DNA of 64,000 nt from Microcebus murinus (lineage: Eukaryota > Chordata > Mammalia > Primates > Cheirogaleidae): assembly GCF_040939455.1 (NCBI RefSeq), contig NC_134124.1, positions 28,471,138 through 28,535,137 of the forward strand, written 5' to 3'. The first letter of the stretch is position 1; each line of letters starts with the position of its first letter. Positions 52,191 through 64,000 of the stretch are shown in pieces. Both the position numbers and the translations under genes were made by a program. The notes under the pieces were generated by a model. The model saw nothing but the letters and a program-made list of their open reading frames with translations. It had not been told where the DNA came from and made no database searches.

Positions 52191-53070
52191 AACCATTTGG
52201 AGCAAGTATACATCTCACTTTTCTTTAAATATATTTAAATTATAATATTATTATGATGACCAAAATAATGGTTGGCCGCATAATAAGAAGAGTCTCCTGT
52301 CTTCATCCCAATATGACATTAAATGTACCTTAGAGTTGACCAGAATGGTTTCTTTCTCCTATATATCCTTTCTTTTGTATCATTCTGGTTATAGTTATTG
52401 CATAATATCAATATTTCAGTATTATGCTTTTTCAGACTTATTATTTGTTGTGTCAGATTAATCTCTTTTGTTAACTTTTAAGATAATCTGACCAGAGGGC
52501 ATTAAGAATACACCAATTAAATTAGGAGTTATAATAAAGATACATACTTTTTTATCCCCAGGAAGGCTTAACACTTCATTCCTTTTCTTCTGGTTTGTTC
52601 AGTAACCCTAAATGTCATGAATAATTACGAGTCATTATTAAAAAAAAAAAAAATCACCTTCGTTGAGATAGAAATTCTACCAGATGCTATTATAATTGTT
52701 TCTTGCAGTTTAAATTTTAGGCAATTGTTTGGAGACAAATTAAAAGAAAATGGACATTTGTTTTATTGAAGCTCCTTGTTATGTGCTATGTTTGTGTTCA
52801 GATGTCTGATATTATGGGCCAACTGTTTTTCTTCCATCTTCATATATGGTAAGTAGCAATAATTTTAAACAAAATCAATCTTGGTTGTTAGTATTAATGA
52901 CTAACCAGAAACATTTGAAACATTTGATTAGACTGTGGCACGAAAATGCTATGTCTTATTATAGTAAAAGTATTCTTTAATAGTTGAAATAATATACTAA
53001 CTTCATGAACAAAATAACTCATCATGTGACATTTCTACTTTAATGTCTAGGCATTGAAATTAACCATAAT
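52191..53070. other. AT-rich unassigned sequence
   Basis: Nothing recognised. Confidence 0.5.
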
Positions 53071-53084
53071 AATTTCCCAGTGCT

Positions 53085-53445
53085 AATTCTCCAGACTTGT
53101 TCCAAGAATTCTTATACTTGATGGCAACTCAGACTCAACAGCAGATGATGTTAAAAAATAAAGGGTCTCAGGCCTAACTCTCAGAAATTCTGAATTAGTA
53201 AGACTGGAGCAGGCCCAGGATCTTCATTTTCAACAAACACCCGCTCTCCCTGCCCCAGTGCTTGTCCAATGCAGCCAATCTACAATGTTCATTTTGAGAA
53301 ATACAACAAAGGGTTTTGGGGATGGCTGTGCATTACAATTGCACAGGAAGTAATTTGAGCATCTGCATGCCCAAGCACATAGATAACTTCATAGAATTCT
53401 ACATCAGATTTCTGCAGCACATCTCTGAGTGAGAACCACTGGTCC
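53085..53445. mobile_element. One or two hAT-Charlie relics side by side
   Basis: 53150-53300 has 'gtctcaggcctaactctcag', 'aaattctgaattagtaagac' and 'caggatcttcattttcaaca', ending 'ttgagaaat'. 53300-53445 ends 'gtgagaaccactgg', the typical Charlie terminal motif. Probably two short non-autonomous copies; limits approximate. Confidence 0.6.
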
Positions 53446-54692
53446 ATGCAGCTGAAGACACTCATCATCATTAGAGAAACTCTTTTTTTCTTCCTCTCTC
53501 TCTCACTTTCTCCACTCCTTCACTCCTTCTTTCTTTTTGCTGTCAACTTCCTTTTTTAAACGCTATCAGGGTTCACAGTTCCGCATTCCTGCTTTTTTTT
53601 TTTTTTGAGTGACACTCTAGAGAACAGGCTAACATCCAGCATTTATGTAAACAGATAAACAGTGATTGATGGTGGAATTGACAGGATCTTGAATGCTGCT
53701 TTCTTGGATTTGGCACAATATTTATAGAAGATGAGTGGCCTTTTGTCTGTCATTAATTCAGAGAACAGCCGGTATAGTATTAATATGCAGGATAGTCGAT
53801 TTGCGGAATGAATTTTTCAGGCAGCAAAGATTATAACAAAATTATGAATCCAATCTCCAACTCCTACACTCCCCACCAGTGAAACTACAATATGAATAGA
53901 AAAGGGCACCTATTCTCATTATGATCTTTAGACTGTCATCATTGGGGCTAATTCTAATGTCACACTATGGATGATGAGTAGTTGAAATCCAATTTGAATG
54001 CATAATACCACATTTAATTTACACTACCACCTGTCAATAGGAAATATACTGAGGCATATCTTCTGAGATATCCATAGGGAATACTCAATTATAATTAACC
54101 TTCCTATTTTTTGTTAAATCTTTGTCCTGAAATGAATTGTTTGTGCCATTTCATATTCTTGTAACAATCTGTCACTAGAAAGAAGCTGGATTTTAATCTA
54201 ATACTCTCTGTGAAATGCAATAGAGAATGCTTCTTTTAATCTCCTCAGTACTACTATTGGTTGTCTATTTCATTTCTTTTCCATAGGTTAATTATGACTG
54301 AGGTGGTAATCTTAGGGCAGGTGTAGGATACTTTGGCAGAATATAGAAAATGATTTTCTACAAACCATATTGAATACAATATGTGGCAAATAGGAAATAT
54401 CATTTTTACAAGCCTACTATTAGTAAGTGGAAAAAGAATAATTTTAGTGTGATGATGCAATTGAATTCACAACGATCAAGTAGATAACTTTGTAAAATTA
54501 CTTTTAAGCAATAATTAATGGCTGTATGTAACCTAAAAACCATAAAAAGATAGTTTAGATGTTATCTCTAAACATTTTAATAATGAGAAAATAACCTTTT
54601 ACAGAAAATCAGGCACTGTATTTAAGAATGTATTTTCTACTGAGTCAATTTTTTGACAGCTGAAAATGTTTCCCATTTTCCTTTACTCTCTT
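53446..54692. other. Repeat-poor unique-looking sequence
   Basis: A pyrimidine-rich patch (53480-53560), then 53600-53850 with even composition and ATTA/TGATTGAT-type motifs. No repeat or gene recognised. Confidence 0.45.
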
Positions 54693-54788
54693 TCACGATT
54701 TGTAAATTACAAACGATTTGTAATTTACAAAATTTGTAAATTACAAATTTCACGATTTGTAAATTTACGAACCACGATTTGTAAATTA
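54693..54788. repeat. Array of inverted TTTGTAAATTACAAA units
   Basis: Within 96 bp the near-palindromic word tttgtaaattacaaa or its partial/inverted form occurs about five to six times, with CACGA/ACGA at several unit starts (54694, 54713, 54751, 54773). Adjacent units can pair with each other in several registers. Family not recognised. Confidence 0.85.
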
Positions 54789-54805
54789 ATGAGTCTATAG
54801 CACTT

Positions 54806-55294
54806 CTCTAGCCCTGCAGTCCCCAACACCCAGCCATGGACCAGTATAGGCGGGGCCTGTTAGGAACTGGGCGGCACAGCAGAAGATGAGCAGCAGTGAG
54901 CAAGCAAAGGAAGCTTCATCCATATTTACAGCCATTCCCCATCTCTCACATCACCACATTAGCTCCTTCTTCTGTCAGATCAGCAGCAGCATTAGATTCT
55001 CATAGGAGTGGGAACCCTACTGTAAACTGTGCATGCAAGGGATCTAGGTTGCTGCTCCTTATGAAAATCTAAAGCCTGATGATCTGAAGTGGAGCTGAGA
55101 CAGTGATGCTAGCTCTGGGGAGTGGCTGCAAATACAGGTAATCATTAGCAGAGAGGTTTGACTGCACAAGAAGTGTAATGTGCTTCAATCATCCCGAAAC
55201 CATCTCCATCCCTTACTCCCCCAGTCTATGGAAAAATTGTCTTCCATGAAACTGGTTCCTGGTGCCAAAAAGGTTGGGGGCGGCTGCTCTAGCT
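54806..55294. mobile_element. Complete hAT-Charlie-type non-autonomous transposon
   Basis: 473 bp (54814-55286) with inverted ends (ctgcagtccccaac against cagccgcccccaac) and an 8-bp target duplication ctctagcc/ctctagct (54806-54813, 55287-55294), one difference. Inside are 'ggcctgttaggaactgggcg', 'tcagatcagcagcagcatta' and 'ttgtcttccatgaaactggt', a widely seen mammalian element whose exact name I am unsure of. There is no transposase. Confidence 0.88.
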
Positions 55295-56078
55295 TATATA
55301 TTTTAGAGGTAGATAAAAATTTCTTATGGCTCTCTACTCATGAGGGAATAAAGACAGAAAGAGCAGAGGCTTTGCTCACATCTTAAGATGGACTCTCTCC
55401 AAATTTGTTCAGGGAATATAGAATCAACCACCAAAAAACAGCTGGAACTATTATATTTATGTATTTAAAAATGTGTTAATACACAAAAATCCTTAGAACA
55501 ATGTCTAGAACATTGTATGCAACCAAGCTGGATATATTTATTTTGAAAAATACTTTTCATAAGGTGGGTCTTTCAAATGTAAATTTAATTCTGCTTTGGG
55601 AAAAAAAATATTCTCAGCTATAAACAAGGAAGCAACTGATGGTCTCTGTTTTATTATCACAAGAAAAGGAAGTATTGCCATGCTTTTATAGTCATTCGCT
55701 TTAAATATCTGTTTATTCAAAGAAGAATTTAAATGGTGCAATAATCTTATAGAAATAAATACATAAGTGACATTTGATACTCAAATGATAAAGGCTTTCA
55801 AGTAAAAACTGAAATTTTATAATACTCCAAAGGAGACAGATTAGCAGAGAGTGGGGTTTAAGTGTAAGTTGAGGGCCAGCTGGCTTGCCTTTGAATGTAG
55901 GGTCCATCACTACAGGTTTCTCTCCAAGCCTTAGTTTCCTGACCTGTAAAATGTGTAAAAAAATACTTCTGTATTTATAGATTTATTATGAAGATTTAAT
56001 AAGTTCATATTTATAAAGTATTTAAAAGCAGAGACAAGGATATTATAAATCCTATCTTGGTGACTATTAAATAAATAA
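55295..56078. other. Unassigned sequence
   Basis: Nothing recognised. Confidence 0.5.
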
Positions 56079-58756
56079 TACAATTGATCCTTAAGCAACA
56101 CAGTTTGAATTCTATGAGTCCTCTTATAGGCAGATTTTTAAATATATATATATATATTAAAAAAATTTTGGAGATTTCTGAAAACTTGAAAAATCTCACA
56201 GACAAAACTATGTAACCTAGAAATATCAAACAAAAAGGAAACTTTAAGTATGGAATGAATGCATAAAAATATGTAGGATACTAGTCTATTTTATCATTTA
56301 CTGCCATAAAATATACACCAATCTATCATAGTAAGTTACAATTTATCAAAATTTATTCACACAAACGTATACCATGCATGGTGCCATTCATAGTCAAGAG
56401 AGATATAAAGAAACATACAAATGCATTATCAAATCATAAATGCATGAAATTACTTTAGTACATAATTTACTACTGTAATAATTTTGTAGCCACCTCCTGT
56501 GGATATTGTGGTTCACTCCAGTGTTGTATCTGCTTATAACACCACGTGACATGAATCATCTTTATGTGAGTAGTTCAGCTCTCCAGTAAATTGTGCATTA
56601 AAGCAAAAAGTGATCTGTCATAGTTCTCACATATGTTTCTTCATGCTTAGTGCAATATCATAAACCTTAAATAACACTAGGGGACCCATACGAAGTACCA
56701 CTCATGATTCTGGAAGTGCTCCAAAGAAGCGGAGACAAAACTCATAACATTACAAGAAAAAGTTGCATTGCTTGATATGTACTGTAGATTGAGTTCTGCA
56801 GCTGTGGCTGCCTACATTTTGAGATAAATGAATCCAGTGTAAGGACCATTGTAAAAAAGAAAAGAAAATCCATGAAGCCATCACTGCAGCTTACCAGCAG
56901 GTATGAAAACTTTGATTTTTTTGCAAAATATTACACTTTTTTATCTTATATTGAAAATGCAATTTTTATGCGAGTTCAGGATGGCTATGAGAAAGGCATA
57001 CCTATAGACTCTAATGTGATTTGAAAAAAGGCAGTCATTATATGACAACCTAAAGCAAAAGGAAGGTGAAGAATTTAAAGCTAGAGAATGTAATGACAGC
57101 AAAGGATGGTTTAATAATTTTAGAAAGTTTGGCTTAAAAACTGTCAAGATAAGAGGAAAAGCAGCTTTTCCCACCAACAGGGAGCAGAGGAATTCTCAGA
57201 CACCATTAGAAAAATAACTGAGGAGAAAGGATATTTGCCCAAACAGGTTTGTAGACAAAGTGCCCTATTCTGGTAAAGAAAATGCCACAAAGGACAATTA
57301 TTATTAATAGTAAGAAAGAGAAGTAAGCACCAGGTTTAAGGCAAGAAGGGATAGGCTTACTCTACTATTTCATGCAAATGCAGTGGGGATTATGATCAAG
57401 ACTGACCTTATCTATAAAGCTACTAACCCCTGAGCCTTGAAGGGAAAAGAAAATACCAGTTTCCAGTATTTTGGTTGTACAAGAAAGCCTGGAAAAGACC
57501 TTTTTTTCTTCACTGGTTCCATTGGTGTTCGTCTCTAAAGTCAGGAAGTACTTTGCCAGTAAGGAACTACTTTTTAAAGTTCTTTTGATATTGACACTGC
57601 CTGTGACCACCTAGAACCCCATGAGCTCAACATCAAAGATGTCAACATGATCTACTTGCCTGCAAACACACCATAAGTAACTCGGCCTCTAGATCAAAGA
57701 ATCATAAGAATCTTTAAGGCTCATTACACACAGCACTCTATGCAAAGAATTGTCAACACTATGGAAGAGAACCCCGACAGAGAGAACATCATGAATGTCT
57801 GGAAGGATTATACCATTAAAGATAGCATCATTGTTATAGAAAAACCATGAAAGCCATTGAGCTTGAAACAGTAAAGTCCTGCTGTAGAGAACTTTGTCCG
57901 AATGTTGTACATGACCTCACAGGATTTGTGACAGGGAATGTCAAGGAAATTGTGAAAGAGGTTGTGGATATGGCCCCCGAAAAGGTATGAGGTGAAGGGT
58001 TTCATGATATAGATCTTGGAGAAATTCAAAAGCTAATAGACAGAGCACCAGAGAGATTAACAAGAGACAACTTGATGGAGATGAGCACTTTTGAACCAGT
58101 GCCAGATCATGAGGAAGAAGATGTAGAAGGAGCAGTGCCAGAAAGCACATAAACATTAGGCAATCTGGCAAAGGGTTCTGATTCTTCACAACTGCTTTTG
58201 ACTCATTTTACAATGTGGACCTTTCTCTTAATAGGATACAGGCACTGAAATAAAAGCAAATGGTGGAAGAAAGATTGATACCATATAGAAACACGTTTAG
58301 ATAAATGAAAAACCGAAAAAGTCAGGCAGAAATTATGATGTATTTTTTTGTAAAGTGTCCAGAATGTTCCAGCCTCTCCTGCCTCCCCTTCCACCTTCTC
58401 CACTTCTTCCACCTTTGCCACCTCTGAGACAGCAAGACCGGTTCTCCTCTTCCTCCTGCTCCTCAATGAGATGAAGGCCTTTATGATGATTCACTTCCAC
58501 TTAATGAGTATTAAATGTAATTTTTCTTCCTTATGATTTTCTTAAGGACATTTTTCTCTCTGACTTACTTTCTTGTAAGAAAACATTGTCTAATGCATAT
58601 AACAACAAAATCTGTGTCAATCGACTATTTCTGTTGTCCGTGAGGCTCCAGCTCAATAGTAGTTAATTTTTGGGGGAGTCAAAAGTTAAATACAGATTTT
58701 GAACTGTGCAGGGGATCGGCACCCATAAGACCCTTGCTGTTCAAGGGTTAACTGTA
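56079..58756 (+). mobile_element. Near-complete Tigger (pogo-type) DNA transposon
   Basis: 2674 bp (56081-58754) between TA (56079-56080) and TA (58755-58756). The ends are inverted: caattgatccttaagcaaca on the left, and the right end reverse-complemented is cagttaacccttgaacagca. A decayed transposase fills 56690-58490. An autonomous Tigger of this size is usual. The subfamily (Tigger3/4 or relative) is uncertain. Retention of both ends makes this a good dating marker. Confidence 0.92.
56690..58490 (+). pseudogene. Tigger transposase, broken
   Basis: Tigger transposases carry CENP-B-like DNA-binding domains and a DDE domain. In successive frames one reads DSGSAPKKRRQNS, then KDHCKKEKKIHEAI-type helix-turn-helix sequence (56710-56890), SKGWFDNFRKF (57100), GYLPKQV (57225), NREEHHE/MKVWKDYTI-type sequence (57775-57830) and EIQKLIDRAPERLTRDNLME (58022-58080). 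It ends with a serine/proline/threonine-rich tail, PASPASPSTFSTS (58370-58415). Many frameshifts and stops occur. The second acidic motif (near 57590) is disrupted by a small deletion, so it is inactive. Confidence 0.85.
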
Positions 58757-61005
58757 CTCTTACTTTTGTATTGTATTTTCTTTCAAGTGTAAAAGAAATA
58801 ATCTTTCCCCCAATGATACAAACCTTTCTCTTCATACTCAAAATAATTATTTGACTCTACTTCAGAAAATAATAAATGAGCACTTAGGGGAGTGTATGTA
58901 ATTTTCATTTAATCTTTGTAAAAATTCTGTAAGGCTGGACTCTAATCCCATTCTATAGATGAAGAATGAGTGACTGATGGGTAAAACATTTTGTTTTACA
59001 CTGTCCTTTGAGTGGTTTGTAATCATAGCCAAGAAGGAGCATAAGGGAAATCCAAATATTTTCAGATGATCAGAAGTATATTTTCACAGTGTCGTCTCTT
59101 CTTTGAAAGGAAGAGACATTATTTCTTGGATGAGATCAGCAAGTCCACTTTCCAACTGGAAGTTGACTTTATATATTTTCACCTTCTTCCCTAAGGCTGT
59201 ACTGTTTTGATTACAGGTGAACTTCTATGACCTATTTAGCAATCTTGAGGAGTAAGTTCACAAAAAGGAGCTTCAGTTCCCTAGGAAAAGTTAGTTCACC
59301 TAATGCAATTCCTATAATGGCCGATGTGAGTTCGCCCCACTATCTACAATGGCTGCGGTGGCTACACACAATCTGTTTATATTTCCCTGGAAACTCAAAC
59401 TATAATTTTCACATAATGGTTATGAAATATAAAGCAGTTTAGATGTTAGATATGTATATGAAATTAATGAAAAGCACACTTTTAGCAATTTTCCACCAAT
59501 AATGATCAAAGGAGATAAATATGGAAGATACATTGAATTTTCTGGGATTTTTTTCAGCCACTTATAAGGATTTGAGTGTGATTTTTTTTTTTTTATTTTA
59601 GGAGGAAGTTTGAATTTTTCCCTTTACATCATTGTGTATCAAATTTTTGTCACATATCTTAACCTTCATACTTCAAACATAGCTCTTTTTTAAGGCAGCA
59701 TGTGATTTTCATTTTGAGTAGCTAATTTATTTATCAGTATTACCTGTAGATAACTCATGATAGAGACAAGCTACACATGAAAGAAAGCAGACCCTTCTGT
59801 TCCCAAGGTGATTTATATTTATTGAAGCTAACTGGTTTCTATCTATATTCGCTTTTCTTAAACCTGCCACCAAGGAAAAGAAGACATCCTGCTATTTTCT
59901 TTCCTTTTTTCTCTTTGATGGCTGGCAGAAACATTTCAGCTTCTTAGCCAGAAACAAATAACAAATATAAAATACTGACAATATGTGTTCCTTGATAAAG
60001 TAAGTTAGCAATATGGAAACATCAAACATTCTACACATAGAATGCAGATGTCAGAACAATTTAATTCAGTTATTCAGAAGCTAGTAAGTAAAACTATGTT
60101 TTTATATTTGCTTTGTGGCATGTAACATATATTTAAAGAATTAATGATTGATAATAATTAAGCACATGATAAATGTGAATTAAGTTTCATAATAGTTACA
60201 TATTAAAAGTATTTTATAATTATTTATTATCAACTTTATTTTCAGACATTGGACATTAACTATATATTGTATTATTGGATAAATGCAATGTTAATAAAAA
60301 TAAATATAGTATATATCTATTAGTACACTATATGATATTAGAAATGATTATTGTATATCCAACTAAACAAATCTATATAGTTTATATGAAAAGTTCACCT
60401 TTTTGAGAATTATGGAATTTGTCTGTTACCTGCTGTTAAAGAGATTCTGTCATTGTGCTACTTTTTATGCAGTGGGTATTTGCCTGTGAACATAGATAAA
60501 AAAATTATTGGCCCTTAACTATTTCATGATTTCAAACAAATATAATTATATCAAGTAAGTTTTTAATAGAACTTCTTTAAGTGTCTAACGTACTTGAAAA
60601 TTATTTTGTAATATTTTCCTTTGTAATTCAAAGAAGCTTCCAAATAAACATTTGACATAGTATATCCAACATAATTTTGTAAAATTCTGTAATGGGGATG
60701 TCAAAAGGAAAGATTCCTGAAGTATTATGTGGTAATTATGAAAAGAAATAGTTCTCAATAATGTAGAATTCAATAACTTCCTAGCTATTTCTTCAGTACT
60801 ACTTTAGGGTAAAAGTTTACCACAGGCAGAACCAGATTCTATGTTGACAAAAAGCTTTCTTATAAATCTAATTTATTGATCAGTGTATCCAAATTAGAAA
60901 CAATAGAAGGGCATTTTCATCAGGGGTTTATACATGGTCTTATATCACTTTTAACCTAATATGATATTCTATATACAAAACAGAATGTGAATTCTTAGCT
61001 TCTAG
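58757..61005. other. Repeat-poor unique-looking sequence
   Basis: No repeat or gene recognised over 2.2 kb. 59030-59420 has the most even composition, with CpG-containing words (ggccgatgtgagttcgcccc) unusual for this region; possible conserved block. 60100-60400 is very AT-rich. Confidence 0.45.
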
Positions 61006-61009
61006 TTTA

Positions 61010-62105
61010 GCAAATCCATCTGCTCCCCCAGACTTTTCATCTTCAGAAATGGTATCACAATTTGCCCAGTTGCTGAGGGCAAAAATATAGATTACTCTTG
61101 ATTACTCACCCTCATACTATCTGTATGCTCTATAGATACTTCTTTTAAAATATACTGTGCTAGATCTGACCATTTCTCCCCATATCCACAGCCATAATGC
61201 TAGTTCAATCAATGATCATATCTTTCATGGAGTATTACAACATTCAAACTCATCTCCTTCTTACTTTTAATCCTTATCATCTATTTTCCAGAGAGCAGCT
61301 AGGATAATTCTTAATAAAATTTAAACAAATCATATTTCTTCTCTACACAGGGTCTACCCAATAGCTTTTATTACAATTAGAACAAAATTTAGATTCTGTA
61401 TTATGACCTACAGTAGCCTACCCTATAGAACCTCTTCTAGCCCTTTGCACACATCTTGCCTTGCTTTTTATACTACATCTACCTCTTAAATTCATGCTTA
61501 TCTCAGGACATCTGCATATGCAGTTTCACCATAGCTGGAATGTTCTTCCCCATCATCTTTGTGTGGCTTGCTCCTTCAGTACATTCAAGTCTGTGTTCAC
61601 AAATCAACTCTACAGGAGAACTTTCTTTAACCACCATTTCCATAGGTGTGCTGGTAACCTGGCTTTCAGAGGACAGGAACTTCTGATTTGTAGCCTTTGC
61701 CAATTTCCATGGTATATAAACTGCCACCATGATTTCAAGCTACCAATGGATTAAAACCTGCTTGCATAATTTCTGAATATTTCTGAAATACTTTCTGAAT
61801 ATTTTAAAATCATCTCTCTTGAGCCAGTACAAGCTGGCTCCATCACACCACTGAATCTGAAACAGCCAGCTCCCCCACTGTGCTCCTCTATTCTTTATTC
61901 TCTATCTTATTTTATTTTTCTCTTATTTGCACAGCATGAAATTATCTACATGTTTATTTATTGTGTGTTACTTGTCAAGAATATAAACGCCATAGGAGCA
62001 GGGACCTTGTCTCTCTTATTTATTGCTATATCCTTAACATCCAGAACACTCCCTGGAACTTGGTAGACATTCTGTAATCATGTGCTCAGTAGATGAATAA
62101 AGACA
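61010..62105 (+). mobile_element. Long LINE-2 3' part, sense
   Basis: L2 in direct order: 'ttgcccagttgctgagggca' (61063), 'ctagatctgaccatttctcc' (61161), 'agagcagctaggataattct' (61293), 'gacctacagtagcctaccct' (61405), 'ctggaatgttcttccccatc' (61537), 'ttctttaaccaccatttcca' (61623), 'ataggagcagggaccttgtc' (61992), ending 'gtagatgaataaaga'. The frames at 61456-61754 are remnants without function. One of the longest L2 pieces in the window. Confidence 0.85.
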
Positions 62106-64000
62106 TGAGTCAAGTTTATGTACTATCCTATGTATCCTCAAGGAAGCTGGAGACTGGAGCTCATGCCTTTAAATTCTGCATGGCAATATCTTCTTTTTGT
62201 CCTCTCTAAGTGAGAAAGAATTTGAGGAAAAGATATCATATGTTTTAAGGGAGCAGATGAGGGAAGTTCCAATCCTTTATCTAGATTTCAAATTATTTCA
62301 CGTGAATGCTTTTTGTTATACAGATAAAATACCCTAACTTTATTAATTATTTTTTGCATGTGGTTGAAATATGAGTAAGATGTCTTGGTATTTGGATTTT
62401 TATAATCCAACCCAGCTTTTATTACTTAAAGTCTACCAATAAGTTCACACTTGCTCAATTAAATACAATGATGATTAGCTTATTACTTCCATAATTATCC
62501 TCTCTATAATAGCTACATAGAAAGAAAAATCTCCTTAACAAAATAAAGGACAATTTAAAATCATTTTCTGCAGAGCCAACCCCAGTTTGACAATAAGTTT
62601 TATTGCCTTTGAATACCTTCTCCCGTAATAAAGCCAAATGGATTTTCCATTATTGCAAACTACTCACATAATACCAGCAGGGTAACATGGTGATTCTGAA
62701 GAAAGAGTAAATAATCAGTGACTCAATGTCTCCACTGAAGTTAAGAAGTAAAACAATTATGTTTCCCTGCCTCCCTCCTGAGGCCAGTGCATGATCTATT
62801 TGATATGTTTGGAATTACTTGTAGGTAAGGAAAAAATCTTCGGAGTATCTGAGATATCCAACCTCGTTTCATTAAGCACCTCCTGTTTGAGAGAGTGTTT
62901 CTGGCAATTTACTCTACCTTCACGAATTGCCAACTTTGAGATCTGGAGAATTCTGTTCTTAAATGTGCTCTTTAGTGACATAAAAACATCCAACTGTATG
63001 GTATGTGCTCATCCTGCCTCAAGACAATGACCTTTCCAGGGGTATTTGAAACTTGGCTAGTTCTTTGCTATGCTGGATATTTTGAAATTAGCAAGGACAT
63101 TAAACTGTTACCCAGAATTTTTCCCTCTCACTGTTTATAAACAATAAATTAGGCACAAGATTTTATTCTCAGGAAAATGTGTTTCCTTGGTCCCAATTTA
63201 CTACTGCATTAATGGCATTATCATTAAAATAATTTCCTACTTGTTCTATAAATACAGAAGTGTAAATCCTTTTTTGAACAATTGAAACTGTGGATTGTTT
63301 AGAAACACTGTTATTGAGGGCATTATTTCATGAAAAATAACTGATTTGTGTCTCAATTTGCACATTTTAGAAATAAGCATGTCCACCTTGAACCCCAATT
63401 ATGCTTTGACATATTAATAGCCACATTTGGGGGCCTATAATGATTCACAGAGAAAAGTCACAAGATAAATCTCTCCATATTTATATCTGCCAAGAAGAGA
63501 ATTCTGTTTATAAGAGCTCATCATGGAAACTCAGGGTAAATCCAGCTTCAAACAGAGGATAAGATTTGCTTCACTACAGGGATTCAGAAGCTGCTACTTC
63601 CACATTTACACAAAATAAACTACAGGCAAGTCAGAATTGCAATCCAAGCAGTGACCTCTATCTGAGCCCCCATAAACCAGATAATTCACCTCTGCCCCAA
63701 GCAGACTACAGACTTTGGAGATACATGGTGCTGACTGCATGCAGATCTTCTCAGCAAATCTACTCATAGCTGTGACTCTCCTCTCTGGAAAGGGAAATAC
63801 TTAGTGGAACTATAAACAAGCCCATCTCGGATTTTCTGAAAGATCAGTGTACTTTATAAAATTATCTGTTCATGTTGACAGTTTTAAAATGTTGGTGCTC
63901 AAATTAAGGTTTACTGGCTAGAGGTCAAAAGCTGATATTCATATCTATTCTGAAAGTATTTTGGCAGTTTTTCTTTTATCTTCTTAACGAGTTGAAAACC
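62106..64000. other. Unassigned sequence to the window end
   Basis: No repeat or gene recognised. 62760-63050 and 63560-63780 are less AT-rich with short frames (79 and 67 codons) but lack known domains. Confidence 0.45.

Noticed and set aside
61456..61754. Two overlapping plus-strand frames of 76 and 97 codons
   Set aside because: Inside the LINE-2 3' part; remnants only.

Overview
This window is mammalian nuclear DNA, most probably from a lemur or another strepsirrhine primate. The strongest pointer is the Alu type. The elements at 2249-2581, 47041-47380 and 50087-50414 have a left/right monomer junction reading 'ttggccaattaatttctttctattt' (seen on one strand or the other) and a 'gctcttgctcag' motif. 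I associate this with lemur Alus, not human ones. LINE-1 3' ends at 30297-30470 and 31761-31875 also look strepsirrhine. MIR, L2, MLT1, Tigger and hAT-Charlie relics fit any placental mammal. I see no functional protein-coding gene, splice-supported exon, tRNA, rRNA or CRISPR array. The long open frames are repeat-derived or chance.

Layout. 1-7270: a minus-strand LINE-1 with degraded ORF2, ORF1 and a GC-rich 5'UTR; its 3' end lies outside the window. An Alu interrupts ORF2, and a 1271-bp mariner transposon with both terminal repeats and a TA target duplication interrupts ORF1. 7271-13138: older repeats, L1M fragments, an MLT1 LTR, a CCTT microsatellite and an Alu. 13139-20525: MIR, L2 and MLT1 relics plus an unusual 26-27 bp minisatellite. 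20525-26180: a long antisense L2 with an MLT1 and a small DNA transposon nested in it, then MER5A and hAT pieces. 26743-31889: Alu, antisense L1M, CA and polypyrimidine microsatellites, and two L1 3'-end stubs, one of only 115 bp with a perfect 14-bp duplication.

31890-44450 is AT-rich and poor in recognisable repeats: only a degraded L2, three small hAT relics and a GGAA microsatellite. This is a gene desert, and the place where conserved non-coding elements would be looked for. 44455-50437 has MIR, a palindromic DNA element, L1M fragments and three Alus, two of them young with perfect 15- and 23-bp duplications. 50438-54690 is again mostly unique sequence. 54690-58756 holds a small array of inverted AT-rich units, a complete 473-bp hAT-type element and a 2674-bp Tigger with a broken transposase. 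58757-64000 is unique sequence plus a long sense-strand L2 (61010-62105).

No genes act together here. The content is a layered record of transposition: L2 and MIR first, then MLT1, Tigger and hAT, then L1, then mariner and lemur Alus. Family assignments come from recall of consensus sequences, not from a search. I found no convincing new functional system. The best second looks are the mariner, the minisatellite, the 44-bp palindrome and the inverted-unit array.
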